NCBI RefSeq assembly: GCF_019097595.1
Contig: NC_080734.1
Span: forward strand, 7,433,392 to 7,497,391
From: Hemibagrus wyckioides
Lineage: Eukaryota; Chordata; Actinopteri; Siluriformes; Bagridae
Direction of reading: 5' to 3'
Length of the DNA: 64,000 nt
Positions 1 to 10,588 of the stretch are shown piece after piece. The notes beneath the pieces are model-generated. The model was given only the letters and a program-made list of their open reading frames with translations, did not search any database and had not been told where the DNA came from. Each line of letters starts with the position of its first letter. Position 1 is the first letter of the stretch. Both the position numbers and the translations under genes were made by a program.

Positions 1-54
1 ATAATATAATATAATATAATATAATATAATATAATATAATATAATATAATATAA
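1..54. repeat. (ATAAT)n microsatellite, cut by window edge
   Basis: Eleven near-perfect copies of the pentamer ATAAT run from the first base. The array probably continues outside the window. Confidence 0.95.
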
Positions 55-189
55 TTATTAAAATAAAAGCATTTTTGGAGAAAACATCAATGGAATAATA
101 AAAATCAGGATAATTCTGTATAAAGCAATCGAGTGGTCTGGACATTATTTAAAATTTCTAAAGTTTTACATTGAAGAAATGACTTGTAA

Positions 190-245
190 TTAATTAATTA
201 AATAAATAAATAAAACACCAATAATAATAATAATAATAATAATAA
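190..245. repeat. TAAT / AAAT / AAT short repeats
   Basis: A run of TAAT and AAAT units is followed by about eight AAT units (220-245). Simple AT-rich repeat with no other structure. Confidence 0.85.
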
Positions 246-780
246 ATTTAAGGAGACTGTTTTGGGAGGAATAAATAATGAAATAAAATCTGGATAATTG
301 TGTAGCATTGGAGTGGTCATATGTTTCCAGAAACAGCCCTAAATTTACAGCCTCAGAGTGAGGACATCATACACAAAAGAGTGATTCTGAGGAACTATAT
401 TTTGTTTCTAACATTAAATCTGTCTCAGATGAGAGATATAATAAAAAAAAGCCTATTTGAAAAAGCCTCATAGCTCAAGTCTGCAGTTTATGAAGCAGAT
501 GTTGGACACCAAATATGTCTTTGTTGACTGTTTGTTTTGGGGGAAAGAGAAAAAAAAAAACTTTAAAATGTGAAAAAATGGATTAAATTCCATATGCTGC
601 TGCTCTCTCATTTTTTGCTAAACTCATTCATTTCATTCATCATTCCACCTCTCCATTCAAGTATCAGGATGTCATTGTGACCTTTGACCTTAGTCTACAT
701 CCCATCTGAATCACCGTCCTTGGAGTAAAATCGAGCAAGGAGTTTGGTTCAGGGGCTAATCCAGAGCTCCACACGTTCCC
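246..780. other. Unassigned intergenic sequence
   Basis: AT-rich sequence with a short poly-A run near 551-560. No open frame, SINE head or transposon end is recognisable here. Confidence 0.5.
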
Positions 781-811
781 CCCAGGACGCCCTGCAGGGA
801 CACGACAAAGC

Positions 812-893
812 AGAGGGAGAGAGCGAGAGAGAGAGAGAGAGAAGCTGAAAGGAAGAGTAAAAGAGGAGGAGGAGGAGGGGAAAAAGAGAAAAG
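812..893. repeat. Purine-rich tract with (GA)n core
   Basis: GA dinucleotides (about 822-842) run on into GAGGAGGAGG-type purine sequence. The + strand is almost purely purine. Confidence 0.85.
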
Positions 894-899
894 GCGGGC

Positions 900-1200
900 A
901 GGAGTGATGCCAGGGGGACTACGGGCTGCTCTCCCCATCTCCCATAATCACCAGGGCGATGCTCGGATGCCTCCCCTATTTGCATAATGCCATCCTGACA
1001 CTTTTACTTCCGCCATCCATCACCAGCGGCGTGAGTCCTGCGCCCGGCTTCATGCCTCCGTCTCCCCTCTGATTGCGTCCTGTGTTTATCTGCCCAAGCA
1101 CAAAAGATTGATTCCCCGCTGTCTCGCAGCCTTATGTTCGGCAGATAGGGATTTCTCACAGAATGATGAAGCACCCAGTCAGCTAATGATAAACAGAAAA
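900..1200. promoter_or_regulatory. Candidate conserved non-coding block A
   Basis: Complex, GC-balanced sequence between two microsatellites, without stop-free coding signature or repeat-family match. It contains an inverted octamer (ATTTGCAT, 978-985, the reverse of ATGCAAAT bound by POU factors) followed by AAT. Such composition is common in vertebrate enhancers, but conservation cannot be judged from one sequence. Confidence 0.3.
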
Positions 1201-1228
1201 ACACATATTCAGAAAGGACCGTCCCTCT

Positions 1229-1250
1229 TTTCTCTCTCTCTGTCTCTCTC

Positions 1251-1281
<31 letters not shown>
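1229..1281. repeat. (TC)n microsatellite
   Basis: TC dinucleotides with two TGTC interruptions. The Ser-Leu or Arg-Glu open frames across it are low-complexity artefacts. Confidence 0.95.
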
Positions 1282-1289
1282 TAAACAGG

Positions 1290-2195
1290 CATCTTTTTTC
1301 GTTTCTCTTTTTTGTGTGCGTGTGTGGGGCGTGTGCAAAAACGGATGTCAGGTTAAGGAACTGAACATCCTCTGCTGGGACTTCAATTTGAAACGCAATT
1401 GTTTTCCTGTCAGCTCTCGGCTGCATCTCCCTCGATTCGCTCAGGGCAGGGGGGGGAAACGAAGAAGAAACAGGAGGAAAAAACGGGATAGCAATTAAAA
1501 TAAAAGATGGCGTTCCGATGGACGGTCTTGTTTCTGAACGCGTTCATTTTGCGGTGACAGCGACGTTTCTGAAGAGCCTCCATGTGCTTGTAATGAGGGC
1601 CGTTTAAAGAACAAGAACAGGAACAAGGTCAGCGTTGCACCACTTCAGATCCTCCTACAGATCTTTTAGTTGCTTGTTCTTAAAGGCCAACTCCTGCAGC
1701 CGTGACCCCTGTGCTAGAAGAAGTGAATTGAAGTGTAGTGAAGTGGACCCCCCACCTCCACCATCTCCACCACCACCACCACCACGAATCTCCCCCTCGC
1801 CCCCCTTCCCTCCTCAAGTTTCAGTCCGATGATGACAAAATAGCATTAGCGGCTGTCACTTCTAAGAGGAGAGAGATTATTTTATTTATTGAAATGAGAT
1901 TGAAATGATAAATCTCCCCTCCTCCTGATAAAACACTTGGCCTCATAAGCCTCGGCGTGGGGACGGGGATTTGGGAAGATGAAGGAGAGAGAAGAAGAAA
2001 TTCATAATGCATAATAAAACAAAAGGTGTCGTGGGAAACGTCGGCGATATTAAAACCAGTGGCAGACAGATATATATGAAAAATGCAGATTTTAAAATGT
2101 AAATAACCGCGGCCGGCGAGGGCTTTTGATCCAAAGATAGGGTGACAGCACAATGGAAGAGAAAAAAAAGACACTTAGCAGACAATAGATTTTTC
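1290..2195. other. Non-repetitive sequence with a C-rich tract
   Basis: Unique-looking sequence. A polypyrimidine C/CCA tract lies at 1747-1813. The part at 1830-2150 is AT-rich with a GC island near 2106-2120 (CCGCGGCCGGCG) and could be another conserved block. No gene recognised. Confidence 0.4.
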
Positions 2196-2198
2196 ATC

Positions 2199-2245
2199 GT
2201 GTGTGTATGTGTGTGTGTGTGTGTATGTGTGTGTGTGTGTGTGTG
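2199..2245. repeat. (GT)n microsatellite
   Basis: GT dinucleotide array with two GTAT interruptions. Confidence 0.95.
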
Positions 2246-2925
2246 ATCAGAAAACAGCCCACGTTAACGCTCACCTCTTTATCATCTAAACAAGCCCAAA
2301 AACCTGTAAATAACATCACAAAGAATACAAGTAAAACAACCTTCAGCATCTAAGCTAGGGTTCAAAGACATATCCTTATGTCTGGCTTCTGAAATTGTGC
2401 CTCTAGTAACATAAAAAGCTAGCACAAACATTCTTACAGCTTTAGCAGTGAAAACAGCTCACCATATACACATCAGCTACTGTAAATATTAACATTCACA
2501 CTTCTAATAGCTGCGTTTTTACATGTTCAGCATTTAACAGACACTCAGAGTGACTCGGCTATAAACACATGCTCGTGCTAGTTCGGTAGGAAAAGATCTA
2601 TTAATGCTAGCAAGCTAAAGCCCAGGAAAGAAGTAAGCCCAACTTTTTTTTTAATTAGGTTGTTAAAGAGCTAGATCATCAGCAACTTGGAAGTTACAGT
2701 AAGCATGTGATTATTTCTTAGCCTGTGAGGTGCAACTGAACACTAAATGAGAAATCATGTGACATATGGATTCATGCAAGATTATAATTCATACAATACA
2801 TACAAGATTTCTTTGAGTTTAGCAGAGTAACCTACATGTGACTTTAAACAAGGAATATCAAAAATATAGTTTGATATGTACACATAGTATCTCTAATGTA
2901 AATCTCAAATTCTCAAATCCGATTG
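2246..2925. other. Unassigned sequence with scattered GCTAGC-like words
   Basis: AT-rich. Words such as AAGCTAGCAC, TGCTAGTTCG and TGCTAGCAAGC recur between 2420 and 2625. They resemble the GCTAGC-rich degenerate repeats seen elsewhere in the window (24.1 and 36.9 kb). No gene recognised. Confidence 0.4.
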
Positions 2926-2929
2926 GTCA

Positions 2930-3012
2930 GATTGTGATGGACAGTCAGGGTGTATTCACACTTCAGTGTTCCTGGGATAGCCTCCGGAAGCACGATGAAT
3001 CTGACCAGAATA
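2930..3012 (+). mobile_element. SINE family D, 3' fragment
   Basis: The stretch carries the 3' landmarks of this family: CAGGGTGTATTC, then CCTGGGATAGCCTCCGG, then CTGACCAGAATAAAGC. The same landmarks are seen in the copies at 16.1, 27.1, 53.0 and 56.9 kb. The tRNA-like head is missing, as expected for a 5'-truncated retrotransposed copy. Family name not asserted. Confidence 0.75.
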
Positions 3013-3071
3013 AAGCAAATACATCAGAGAATACAATAAAAGCCTTTATTTGTACATATAAATGACAGCAA

Positions 3072-3264
3072 ATTCTTTTTTCACATATCCCAACTTTGGA
3101 GGTTGGGGTCAGACCACAGGGTCAGATATGATACAGCGCACCAGGAGCAGTGAGGGTTAAGGGCCTTGCTCAAGGGCCCATCAGTGGCAGGTTGGCAGTG
3201 TTGGGGCTTGAACCCTGATCAACAAATCCTTAGAGCTTTAACCACTTGAGCTACTGCTGCACCA
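3072..3264 (-). mobile_element. SINE family A, near full length, antisense
   Basis: Read on the minus strand, it begins with a tRNA-like A-box region (TAGCTCAAGTGGTTAAAG) and a B box (GGGTTCAAGCCCC). It continues through CACTGCCAACCTGCCACTG, GGGCCCTTGAGCAAGGCCC and CTGACCCCAACCTCCAAAG, and ends near AAAAAGAATTT. The order matches the copy at 22.1 kb. tRNA-derived, Pol III-transcribed, non-coding; mobilised by a partner LINE. Confidence 0.85.
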
Positions 3265-3594
3265 AATGAGTGACTGAGTGATAATTTGGAAGGTGTTGAT
3301 TAATTGTCTATAACCGCAGCTCTGACAGCTTATTATGATGAGATGAAAAACATACAAACTATCATTCATATGGTGAGATTTCTATCATTCATATGTGAGG
3401 AGATGTTTATTTAGGTTTAACATTTATGGAAGGAGTGCCAGAGATTTGTAACAAGTCAATCTCCATGAAGCACAAAGTGTTTTAAAAAATGTTAGTGATG
3501 AAAAGTAGCTTGAGAATGTACTGGTACTGGAAAACTTTGCATCATGCCTACTTGCTGATTAGGACAACATGGATATTTATCTTATTTATACAGC
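3265..3594. other. Unassigned spacer with a short direct duplication
   Basis: Contains a local duplication: TATCATTCATATG occurs at about 3360 and again at about 3383. Otherwise no recognisable feature. Confidence 0.4.
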
Positions 3595-3715
3595 TAAGCA
3601 CTTGAGGATTAAGGACCGTGCTCAGGGGCCCAACAGTGGCAGTTTAGCAGTGCTGGGATTTGAACTCACGACCTTCTAAGTCGGTAGTCAAGCATCTTAA
3701 CCACTGATTTACCAC
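3595..3715 (-). mobile_element. SINE family B, 3'-truncated, antisense
   Basis: On the minus strand: A-box-like TAAATCAGTGGTTAAG, B box GAGTTCAAATCCC, then CACTGCTAAACTGCCACTG and GGGCCCCTGAGCA. This is the same family as the copies at 4.9 and 41.1 kb, but the GTATAAAATGAGATAAATG tail is missing. Confidence 0.8.
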
Positions 3716-3721
3716 ATAGCA

Positions 3722-3937
3722 CCCCATAGACACAGTGCCAACCCACTGCAGGGCAAAATCCCACCCACGCACCCAAACCAGACAATTTAGAGATGCCAAT
3801 CAGCCTACAGCACATGTCTTTGCACTGTGGATGAAACTGGGGTACCCAGAGAAAACCCCTGAAGCACGGGGGTGGGAATCAAACCCACAACCCCAGAGGT
3901 GTGAGACAAACCACGAAACCACTCTGCCCCCAGCAGC
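3722..3937 (-). mobile_element. SINE family C, antisense
   Basis: The minus strand opens with a tRNA-like head (GCAGAGTGGTTTCGTGGTT, B box GGGTTTGATTCCC). It continues through GGGTTTTCTCTGGGTACCCC and CAAAGACATGTGCTG to GGGTTGGCACTG. The landmarks also occur in the copy at 32.7 kb. It abuts the family B copy at 3595-3715. Confidence 0.8.
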
Positions 3938-4582
3938 TCACCCACGGTGCATTTAGCCCTACAGAACCAGCCGTAAATCTAATCGTGTAGAGATGCTAAT
4001 AATTTTAGGTGACATGATTATATACACGCTGTATATGAAAAGCATTAATATATGTGATATATTAGCTAATACAAAACACCTCACTATAACAGATAAGGAG
4101 AATTGAGCACTCCTAAGTACACTATAAGTAGAAGATCACACCACTGATCACAATCCTACATGAGCGTTAGTTTAGGTTTCGAGCTTTTCCGTGTCATCGT
4201 CGCCGCTTGACATTAACGCCAGACGTTTGAACAACGTCTTCATTCATCATTCGTCCTACTTTTCTTAACTTCAACAATTTTCCGTTGACAGATAAACACA
4301 ACGGCGGCTGTTTTTCGAGACAAAACACATCCATCATGTTTGTCTCATGGTACGCTGCCATGGCACAAGTGGCTTTCAGACACGGTAAAAACCACAACAA
4401 GGGTGAGCTGAAACACTTTTTTTTTTGGAGAAAAGGGCAAGCACTTAGAATCTCTGTGTGATCCCCTTTAGAGTGTCACGCTGGTTATGCAACAAAAACC
4501 CTCGTCTGTAGCATTAAACATCTTTACAGAGAACACATCTCTTTCTCTCGCGTTATGCATGAGGTAACAAACACGATGGGGG
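3938..4582. other. Unassigned sequence
   Basis: Mixed composition, no recognisable repeat end, gene or motif cluster. The block at 4170-4400 is GC-balanced and non-repetitive. Confidence 0.4.
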
Positions 4583-5225
4583 CATGCTGTTATAGAAAAA
4601 TAATAAAACCAAATTTTCCTGGAACATATTCATTTCCTGAAGAGTTTTAACTTTCCAAAGCTGACAATTTTTCCATTTACTGAACATCAGTAAAACTCCT
4701 GTTATCACTTACACTATAGCAACTATAAACCAAATACACTGTTACTGATACACTGTGGTACATTATGATAAACTTACTTCCAGTAACAAAGCACTAACAC
4801 AGGAGCCTTTCATTTAAGTTAATAAACATCCCGGTAAATAAACCGTTACTATAGAAACAATACTGTTTATGGTAGCTGTGGTAGCTTAGTGATTAAGGTC
4901 TTTGACTACTGATGGGAAGGTTGTGAGTTCAAATCCTAAGTCCACCAAGCTGCCTCTGCTGAGCCCTTGAGCAATGCCCTAAACCTTCAGTTGTATAAAA
5001 ATGAGATAAAATGTAAGTCACTCTAGATAAGGTCATCTGCCAAATGGCAGAAATGTATTGTGTTGGAACAAGCGTGTTAATATAGCCCAGTGATTTGCTT
5101 TGGAACTATCTTTATTAACGTTGTGATGGTGTAATGAATAATGTTGAAACTACTGTTACTGAAAAAAGACTTTCTGACCAATCCGAATCGAGAACTCAAT
5201 AGTGCTGTGGCACAACAGTAAATAA
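4583..5225. mobile_element. Older dispersed repeat split by a SINE insertion
   Basis: The left part (4583-4872) includes CTGTTATAGAAAA, CAGGAGCCTTTCATTTAAGT and AAACCGTTACTATAGAAAC. The right part (5060-5225) includes TTCTGACCAATCCGAATCG and CAATAGTGCTGTGG. I recognise these as parts of one dispersed fish repeat, and the right-hand words recur at 28.8 kb. The middle is occupied by the SINE at 4873-5058. No open frame; probably a non-autonomous element. Boundaries are approximate. Confidence 0.6.
4873..5058 (+). mobile_element. SINE family B, near full length
   Basis: A-box region TAGCTTAGTGATTAAGG (4882-4898) and B box GAGTTCAAATCC (4925-4936) are followed by CCACCAAGCTGCC, GAGCCCTTGAGCAATGCCC, GTATAAAAATGAGATAAAAT and a tail at CAAATGGCAGAAATGTA. 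This is the most complete copy of the family in the window. tRNA-derived and non-coding. Confidence 0.85.
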
Positions 5226-7080
5226 AAGATGAGAGAGAAGATGTAAAGAAAATGAATCCGGTGATTTCAAGGTCTGTACATTCAGTCAGCTGATGTGACC
5301 CTTAAACTTATCTGAGATTGTTAGCTTTATTTAAAATGATCCTATATAACTTGGGGGTCATCTTTTTTGCAGAATAAACAATCCTATGAGAGACAAAGGT
5401 GGCAAGGTGTTCTGGGGCATGTGGTCTTCTCAATTTAAAATAAATTTTTTTTTAAACATATTTTGGATGTGCCAAATAATCTAAAGATATGAGATCCTCT
5501 CAGTAGCGGTGTTCCATATAATCTGAAGGTATGAGGGAATCTATATAGCTTATCCCATATCTAAAAAGTTTTAGCTACCAGTTTAGTATCATATCTAAAT
5601 TATACACCTCCTTGAAATCATTATCTCTAACATTTTTGTCATTTTTTGAGGCTTTATAGTACGCTGTTGTCTAAAAAATGACACAGTAAAGGATGCTGTT
5701 TTATTAGGTGACATTTTACATGTTTCCCATAAAATAAGAGCTTTTTTACAGCAAACAGTCCACACGAGCACCTGGTTTTGGAATCTTCTCCATGAAATGA
5801 GAATTTTCTTTGTTTTTGGCTGAAAATGGAAAGATGTTGATGAGAATTTAATTCTGATTTGATTTGTATTTTTTTGTTAATCATGAGATTGATTGGATTC
5901 AATTCTTCAACTGTGTGCAATTAGTCTTTTTTTTTCCCTAAAGCAAGCATGTAATGATTCAGACATGCAGTCTGATGCTAAGAGGCTAAACTAACGACTA
6001 AGATTTTTTTTCTTACCTGCTAGCAACATTAACCTAACAGGTCTGTCAGAAAACCAAAACTTGTCTGGACAGATCGAATCTGTTTGAAGAAAGTTGTGTA
6101 AATTTCGTTTTTTTGGACAAGCTGCCTCTTTAAGAAGACAAACTGCACAGTAATAAACTCTCTCTCGTGTCTACATCAGTATTGGAATGATGAAAGAGGA
6201 CGTGGTGTCTCGTTGTGTCTGGAGGTGTGTACAGTTTACACAAAGCAAAATTAGTCGTGTCCGTCAGTGGACACGAGTGAGGAAGCCCTCAGGCAGCCGT
6301 TCAGTCGGGAGCATCGTTTTCCGAGTGCAGACATGTCGTCCAGGCCCTGGTCGCGTTTCTACGCCAGGGTCGGCATAGAGCAGACCCCGTCTGCTCTACG
6401 CCACGTCTACGCACGCCCACAACACACGTCTGAGCCGTGCCATTATGGCTCCCAGTTTTTTTTTTCCTTCCTTTCTTTTTTTTTCTCCCCTCTCAAGGAT
6501 TTGCTTTTGTTGGTATTGTGTTTCAGAGCAGAGATGGATGAAGGCCAAGGTTAGAGAGGATTTTACAAAACCCATAACAAAGATATAGGCATATGAAGGG
6601 AAAAATATTAAGGAATTTTTTTTGGAATTAGGCATTGCATTGTGACAAGGATAATAATAATTATAATAACAGAAAGAGCTATTAGGATCATTAACAATAA
6701 TGTTAAATAGCAAGAACATCCTGTTCACTCACTCAGTTTCCCTGTAAACAGACAATAAAACACAGGAGTTTTATATTTACTCCATAAAACATGGCCTGTA
6801 TTATTCTACCAAAATGATGAGGGGAAATAAGTGCAAAGGAACTGGATTTTTTCCCCCCTCTTCTGGATCCTGTGTATATGATGCCTGGGCTACGATTAAT
6901 GATAGTTTGAAATCCAATCTTTCTTCCTTCTATGGTGGGGGGAACAGTTTCATTAAAATTGATCATACTTGCAAATCTTCTGCACAAAAGGCACAGATAT
7001 TTCACTCTATTTTTCGCCAACGTTTGTGCACGAAAATCCATGGAAAATCCATCAAATCCTTTCAAAATCCAATAATATTT
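5226..7080. other. Long unassigned stretch
   Basis: Mostly AT-rich, with homopolymer runs at 5928-5936 and 6456-6484. A GC-richer block at 6190-6440 stands out, but its open frames (63 and 95 codons) show no family signature and are probably chance. 6810-7060 is non-repetitive. No SINE or transposon recognised. Confidence 0.4.
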
Positions 7081-7660
7081 GCATAGAGCTTAAAACATGC
7101 AAAGTCACTGAATATGCATTAAACCGAAAGCCCTCTGCTTTTGCATTAAAATGAATCCCGAGTCGCTCGACTCCTACAGGTAAGAACTAGAATGAGTCTT
7201 CCGGTTAAGCAGCGTTTGTCCCAGTCCGCCGGGTCGATTGCCAACATATTCGCTCGGAACAATAAAATATCCATAATCGCCCTCGCTGTTATTCATATAC
7301 ATGTATAAAACCGGCTGAATGGGGGGGGAGGAATGGCATGAGAGGAGCTGTAAAAATTACTGCACCTTGAGTCACATGCAAACAACAGACTTCGCCTTTG
7401 TCTTGTGCTTTTCTGGAGATCCATCAAGGCCATGTAAGTGGAGGCTGCGCCATTTGCTCCGTGCCAACCCGGTAATGACAAACACACATTGGCAACACAT
7501 TAAGAATTCAACAAGCAATCTATTCAGCAATTAATGATGTAGGAAATCAGCCCTCCTGCTGAAGATGCCACGCGCAGAAGGAAGCGTGTGGGGTTTGTTG
7601 CGGAGCTGCGTTCACGGCGCCCTTGGGCCCTTCGTGGCATACTTTTCCCAGTCCACCCAT
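7081..7660. promoter_or_regulatory. Candidate conserved non-coding block B
   Basis: Complex non-repetitive sequence, AT and GC balanced, with words typical of developmental enhancers (CATTAAACCG, ATCCATAATCGCC, GCAATTAATGATG). No repeat family or coding signature. The call is inference from composition only. Confidence 0.3.
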
Positions 7661-8199
7661 TTGTTCTTACGGAGACAAATGCCATGTTTTTGCTTCATAC
7701 ATTTCAAGGCCAGTCATCACTGCAGTGAAAGTTTCACTGTCAAGAGTTTCTTCACCACTTTTATAGGCAGGAAACTCCTGTTATCGAGCCATATACTTCA
7801 GACACTATAATATATCATTGGTAAATGTGGCGCGCTGCTCAGAGCTCAGTTATCCCAGTGAACTGATTTTATGATATGAAAGCCAGAAAGCAGAGTTCTA
7901 GCAGACGATTTTTACCTAAAATTTGGAAATAGTCAGCTCTGAAACCAACAGGACAGGAAAGGTGAACATTTCCAGTGTCCCCTTAGACTTTACTGTGCAT
8001 TCCAAGAAAGGTCATGCTCAGGTGCTTCAGTAAAGGATGAAATGCCATACTGTACACATAAATAGAGAGATCTCATTCCTGGACACTTTACCTAGCGTTG
8101 AGAAGGGATTAGCTTCAGGTTTGACAGGCTTCTTGTGTAAAAAAGAAAAAAAAAAATCTTCTCTGTGCAGGTATTTGGCTCAAGGCCTTAGGTAGGGGA
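7661..8199. other. Unassigned sequence
   Basis: Non-repetitive apart from a poly-A run at 8146-8156. No gene or repeat recognised. Confidence 0.35.
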
Positions 8200-8720
8200 A
8201 GAAAACCGACCTCGATCAGAGCCCCAGGTGAACTTTTCGCTTTCTAAAACACTCAGGGAAAACAAAAATGATTGACAATTAGTGCCCCGAAACAACCTGG
8301 CAATTTTGCGAGTTATTCATGTGCAGTGGCAAGCTTAAAGCACGTCAATAAATCACGTAGCTCGGCTGCGACGGTTAAACTTTGCACCAACAAGTCCCCA
8401 AAAACTTTTAATTAATGGAGTGTGTATTGTTTTTAGCATGTGATCAAAATTAATCAGCCCTCAATTTAAGATATTAAAATCAAATTAATCATGTGAAAAG
8501 GCAAATGATGCTTGACACAGCTCCAGCTGTGATGAGCCACTGTTTTTCCCCTCGTGCACCTCTCCTCAGGGGGACATTAGGAAACTCGGTGCCTGTGTCA
8601 GCTCCGTTACTGTCACAGCCGCTTACAACAACACAGCCTCGGTTTATTAAGTTGTGGGAGCTTGTTCGCTTTAATAAGCAGCTAAAATGCGGGACGTTTA
8701 TGTTAAATTAAAGCTATTAG
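8200..8720. promoter_or_regulatory. Candidate conserved non-coding block C
   Basis: Non-repetitive, with TAATTA at 8409-8414 and several ATTAAT/AATTAATC homeodomain-like sites between 8448 and 8490. GTCAATAAATCACG near 8344 resembles forkhead/HOX composite sites. A 72-codon open frame here has no family signature. Conservation untested. Confidence 0.3.
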
Positions 8721-9282
8721 GTAATGTCATTAGATTTTATCATTGTTTTTTGAGGAGTTTGGATGGCCTTGTTTGGTCAAGTCTAAGTGGCTACCAATCA
8801 AAAAAAAAAAAAAGCTATAATTAATTTGTGTAGGGATTTCCAAGATATACAGATAGCATCACCTCATAATTGCAGTTAGTTATTTCCATTATTTTTTTTT
8901 TTTTTTTTGTCTGAGAAGTAGGCTTTCATTGAGGAGAAAGATGAGTGTTAGGACATTATTCATAAAAGGAACTGAAGTAACACAGTAAGTACAGACTTCA
9001 TCCACAGGCAGAGCGAAGGAGATACAAATCAGTCGATTAGGTGTGATGAATGGACCGGTTGATAATCTAAACTCTGGCCTGCAGGGATGATCAGATAAGC
9101 GTCACTTGCAGTCTAGGAACATTCGCCACCCCACAGGCTGGGACAGTGCAGTGAGACTCCAGTCTTAAAAGAGCAAAAAAACAGTTAGTTTGGCATGTAC
9201 CAATAAGTCTCTAATTCTAAATTGCTAAGACCAAAGACGAAGTCAAAGCATAGGTTTTCTTGGCGTTAGTTCTGACTAAAGC
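8721..9282. other. Unassigned, with poly-A and poly-T runs
   Basis: Homopolymers at 8800-8813 (A) and 8892-8908 (T). Nothing else recognised. Confidence 0.4.
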
Positions 9283-9866
9283 AGAAGCAGTGGAACACAA
9301 ATGCCTTCCTTTATGATTTTTCACCTTAAGAATTTAAATTTTGCATCAAGCAATCAAACCAAACCGAACCAAACACCAGCTAAGTTGTGCATACATCCAG
9401 GAGCCTCTCAAAAGTTGTTTTTAGTCAGTGAAAAGTCAAACGAAGCCAACCGAAGCGAGTTTACCACTTTTACGATTCTTTTTTTGTCAGCAAAAGCTGT
9501 TTCGAACGAGTCAACACACAATACCAACGTTGCCTTGGGCATGCGTTCAAATGCTTCGTGATTTTTCGCACATTTGTTGACAGATTGGTGGCAAGAGGAA
9601 TCATAAATTAAGGTTAATTGAGGTTTAATGTCTACTTATTTTATATTTTGCTTCATTTGCATGTCTTTTCTAAATGTTTTGATTGTTTTCAAATGCTAAA
9701 ATATGATTATAGTGTTGGAAATTGGTAATATTGGTAACAGTGGCTGGAACGGATTATCTGCATTTACATTATTTCTTATGGAAAAAATTATATCGCAATA
9801 CAAATTTTCGCCTTAAGAACTCGCCTCCAGAACGAATTAAATTCATATGCAGAGGTTCCACTGTAT
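9283..9866. mobile_element. Transposon-like dispersed element, non-coding
   Basis: The right end (AGAGGTTCCACTGTA, 9851-9865) and the left end (CAGTGGAAC, 9288-9296) are short inverted matches. The interior words CGCCTTAAGAACTCGCC, GAACGAATTAAATTC and AACAGTGGCTGGAACGG belong to a dispersed fish repeat I recognise by eye. About 580 bp with no transposase frame, so probably a non-autonomous DNA element. The left boundary is uncertain. Confidence 0.5.
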
Positions 9867-9872
9867 TTGGGT

Positions 9873-10042
9873 TGTTGATCAGAAGGTTGGGGTTCAAGCC
9901 CCAGCACTGCCAAGTTGCCACTGAGCAAGGCCCTTAACTCTCTTTGCTCCAGGGGCGTTGTATCGTGGCTGAATCTATGTTCCGACCCCAACCTCCAAAG
10001 AAAGAATTTCACTGTTCTGTAATGTATATGTGAAGGCTTCTT
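9873..10042 (+). mobile_element. SINE family A, 5'-truncated
   Basis: Begins within the tRNA-like head (B box GGGTTCAAGCCCC at about 9891-9903). It continues with CACTGCCAAGTTGCCACTG, CCCCAACCTCCAAAG, AAGAATTTCACTG and the AATGTATATGTG tail. It lies seven bases after the element at 9283-9866. Confidence 0.85.
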
Positions 10043-10588
10043 CTAAAACACTGTGTATATATGCCTGGATATGACTCAACAAAGTTACTTGTGTGCTTAG
10101 AAACACACCCTCATTTATCAGCACTGTATCTGAATCACTGTCTGGTCTGTGGTCCATTTCTTAAAATATCTGGTCACTGGTGGCTCTACAGTTGTCCTTT
10201 TTCATTGGCTAAAATATTGTGCATGGGAATAGATGAGTATCAACTAGTAATTGTATATCTATTGTTTACAGTATGTTATAAACTCATGTGGCTAATGAGT
10301 GTAAGTAAATAGGCAGACCTAGACATAAAGATACACCTCAACAACTGTTTATGTTCAAGTTGTTGACATCTTTCTTTTTATTATGTTTTCTTGCCGAATA
10401 TAACTTTAGATGTTAGTTTTAACCTCGGTACACTCCAAGGAACTGTGGCTTCACACTAGCAAGAAAAAAAACACATCACCTTTCTACACATCTTCTCTCT
10501 CCTGTCAAGTGTGGCCACTGCTTTATGGTAAACTTAATGATAAAGGCGCAATCGTCATTGATCCTGCTCGGATTGAAAGTTTCCTGTT
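10043..10588. other. Unassigned sequence
   Basis: AT-rich, no repeat family or gene recognised. The 83-codon open frame at 10061-10312 has no family features. Confidence 0.4.

Noticed and set aside
4875..4950. tRNA-like A and B boxes, considered as a true tRNA gene
   Set aside because: Cannot be assigned a proper cloverleaf by eye, and the SINE body and tail follow. Same for the other SINE heads.
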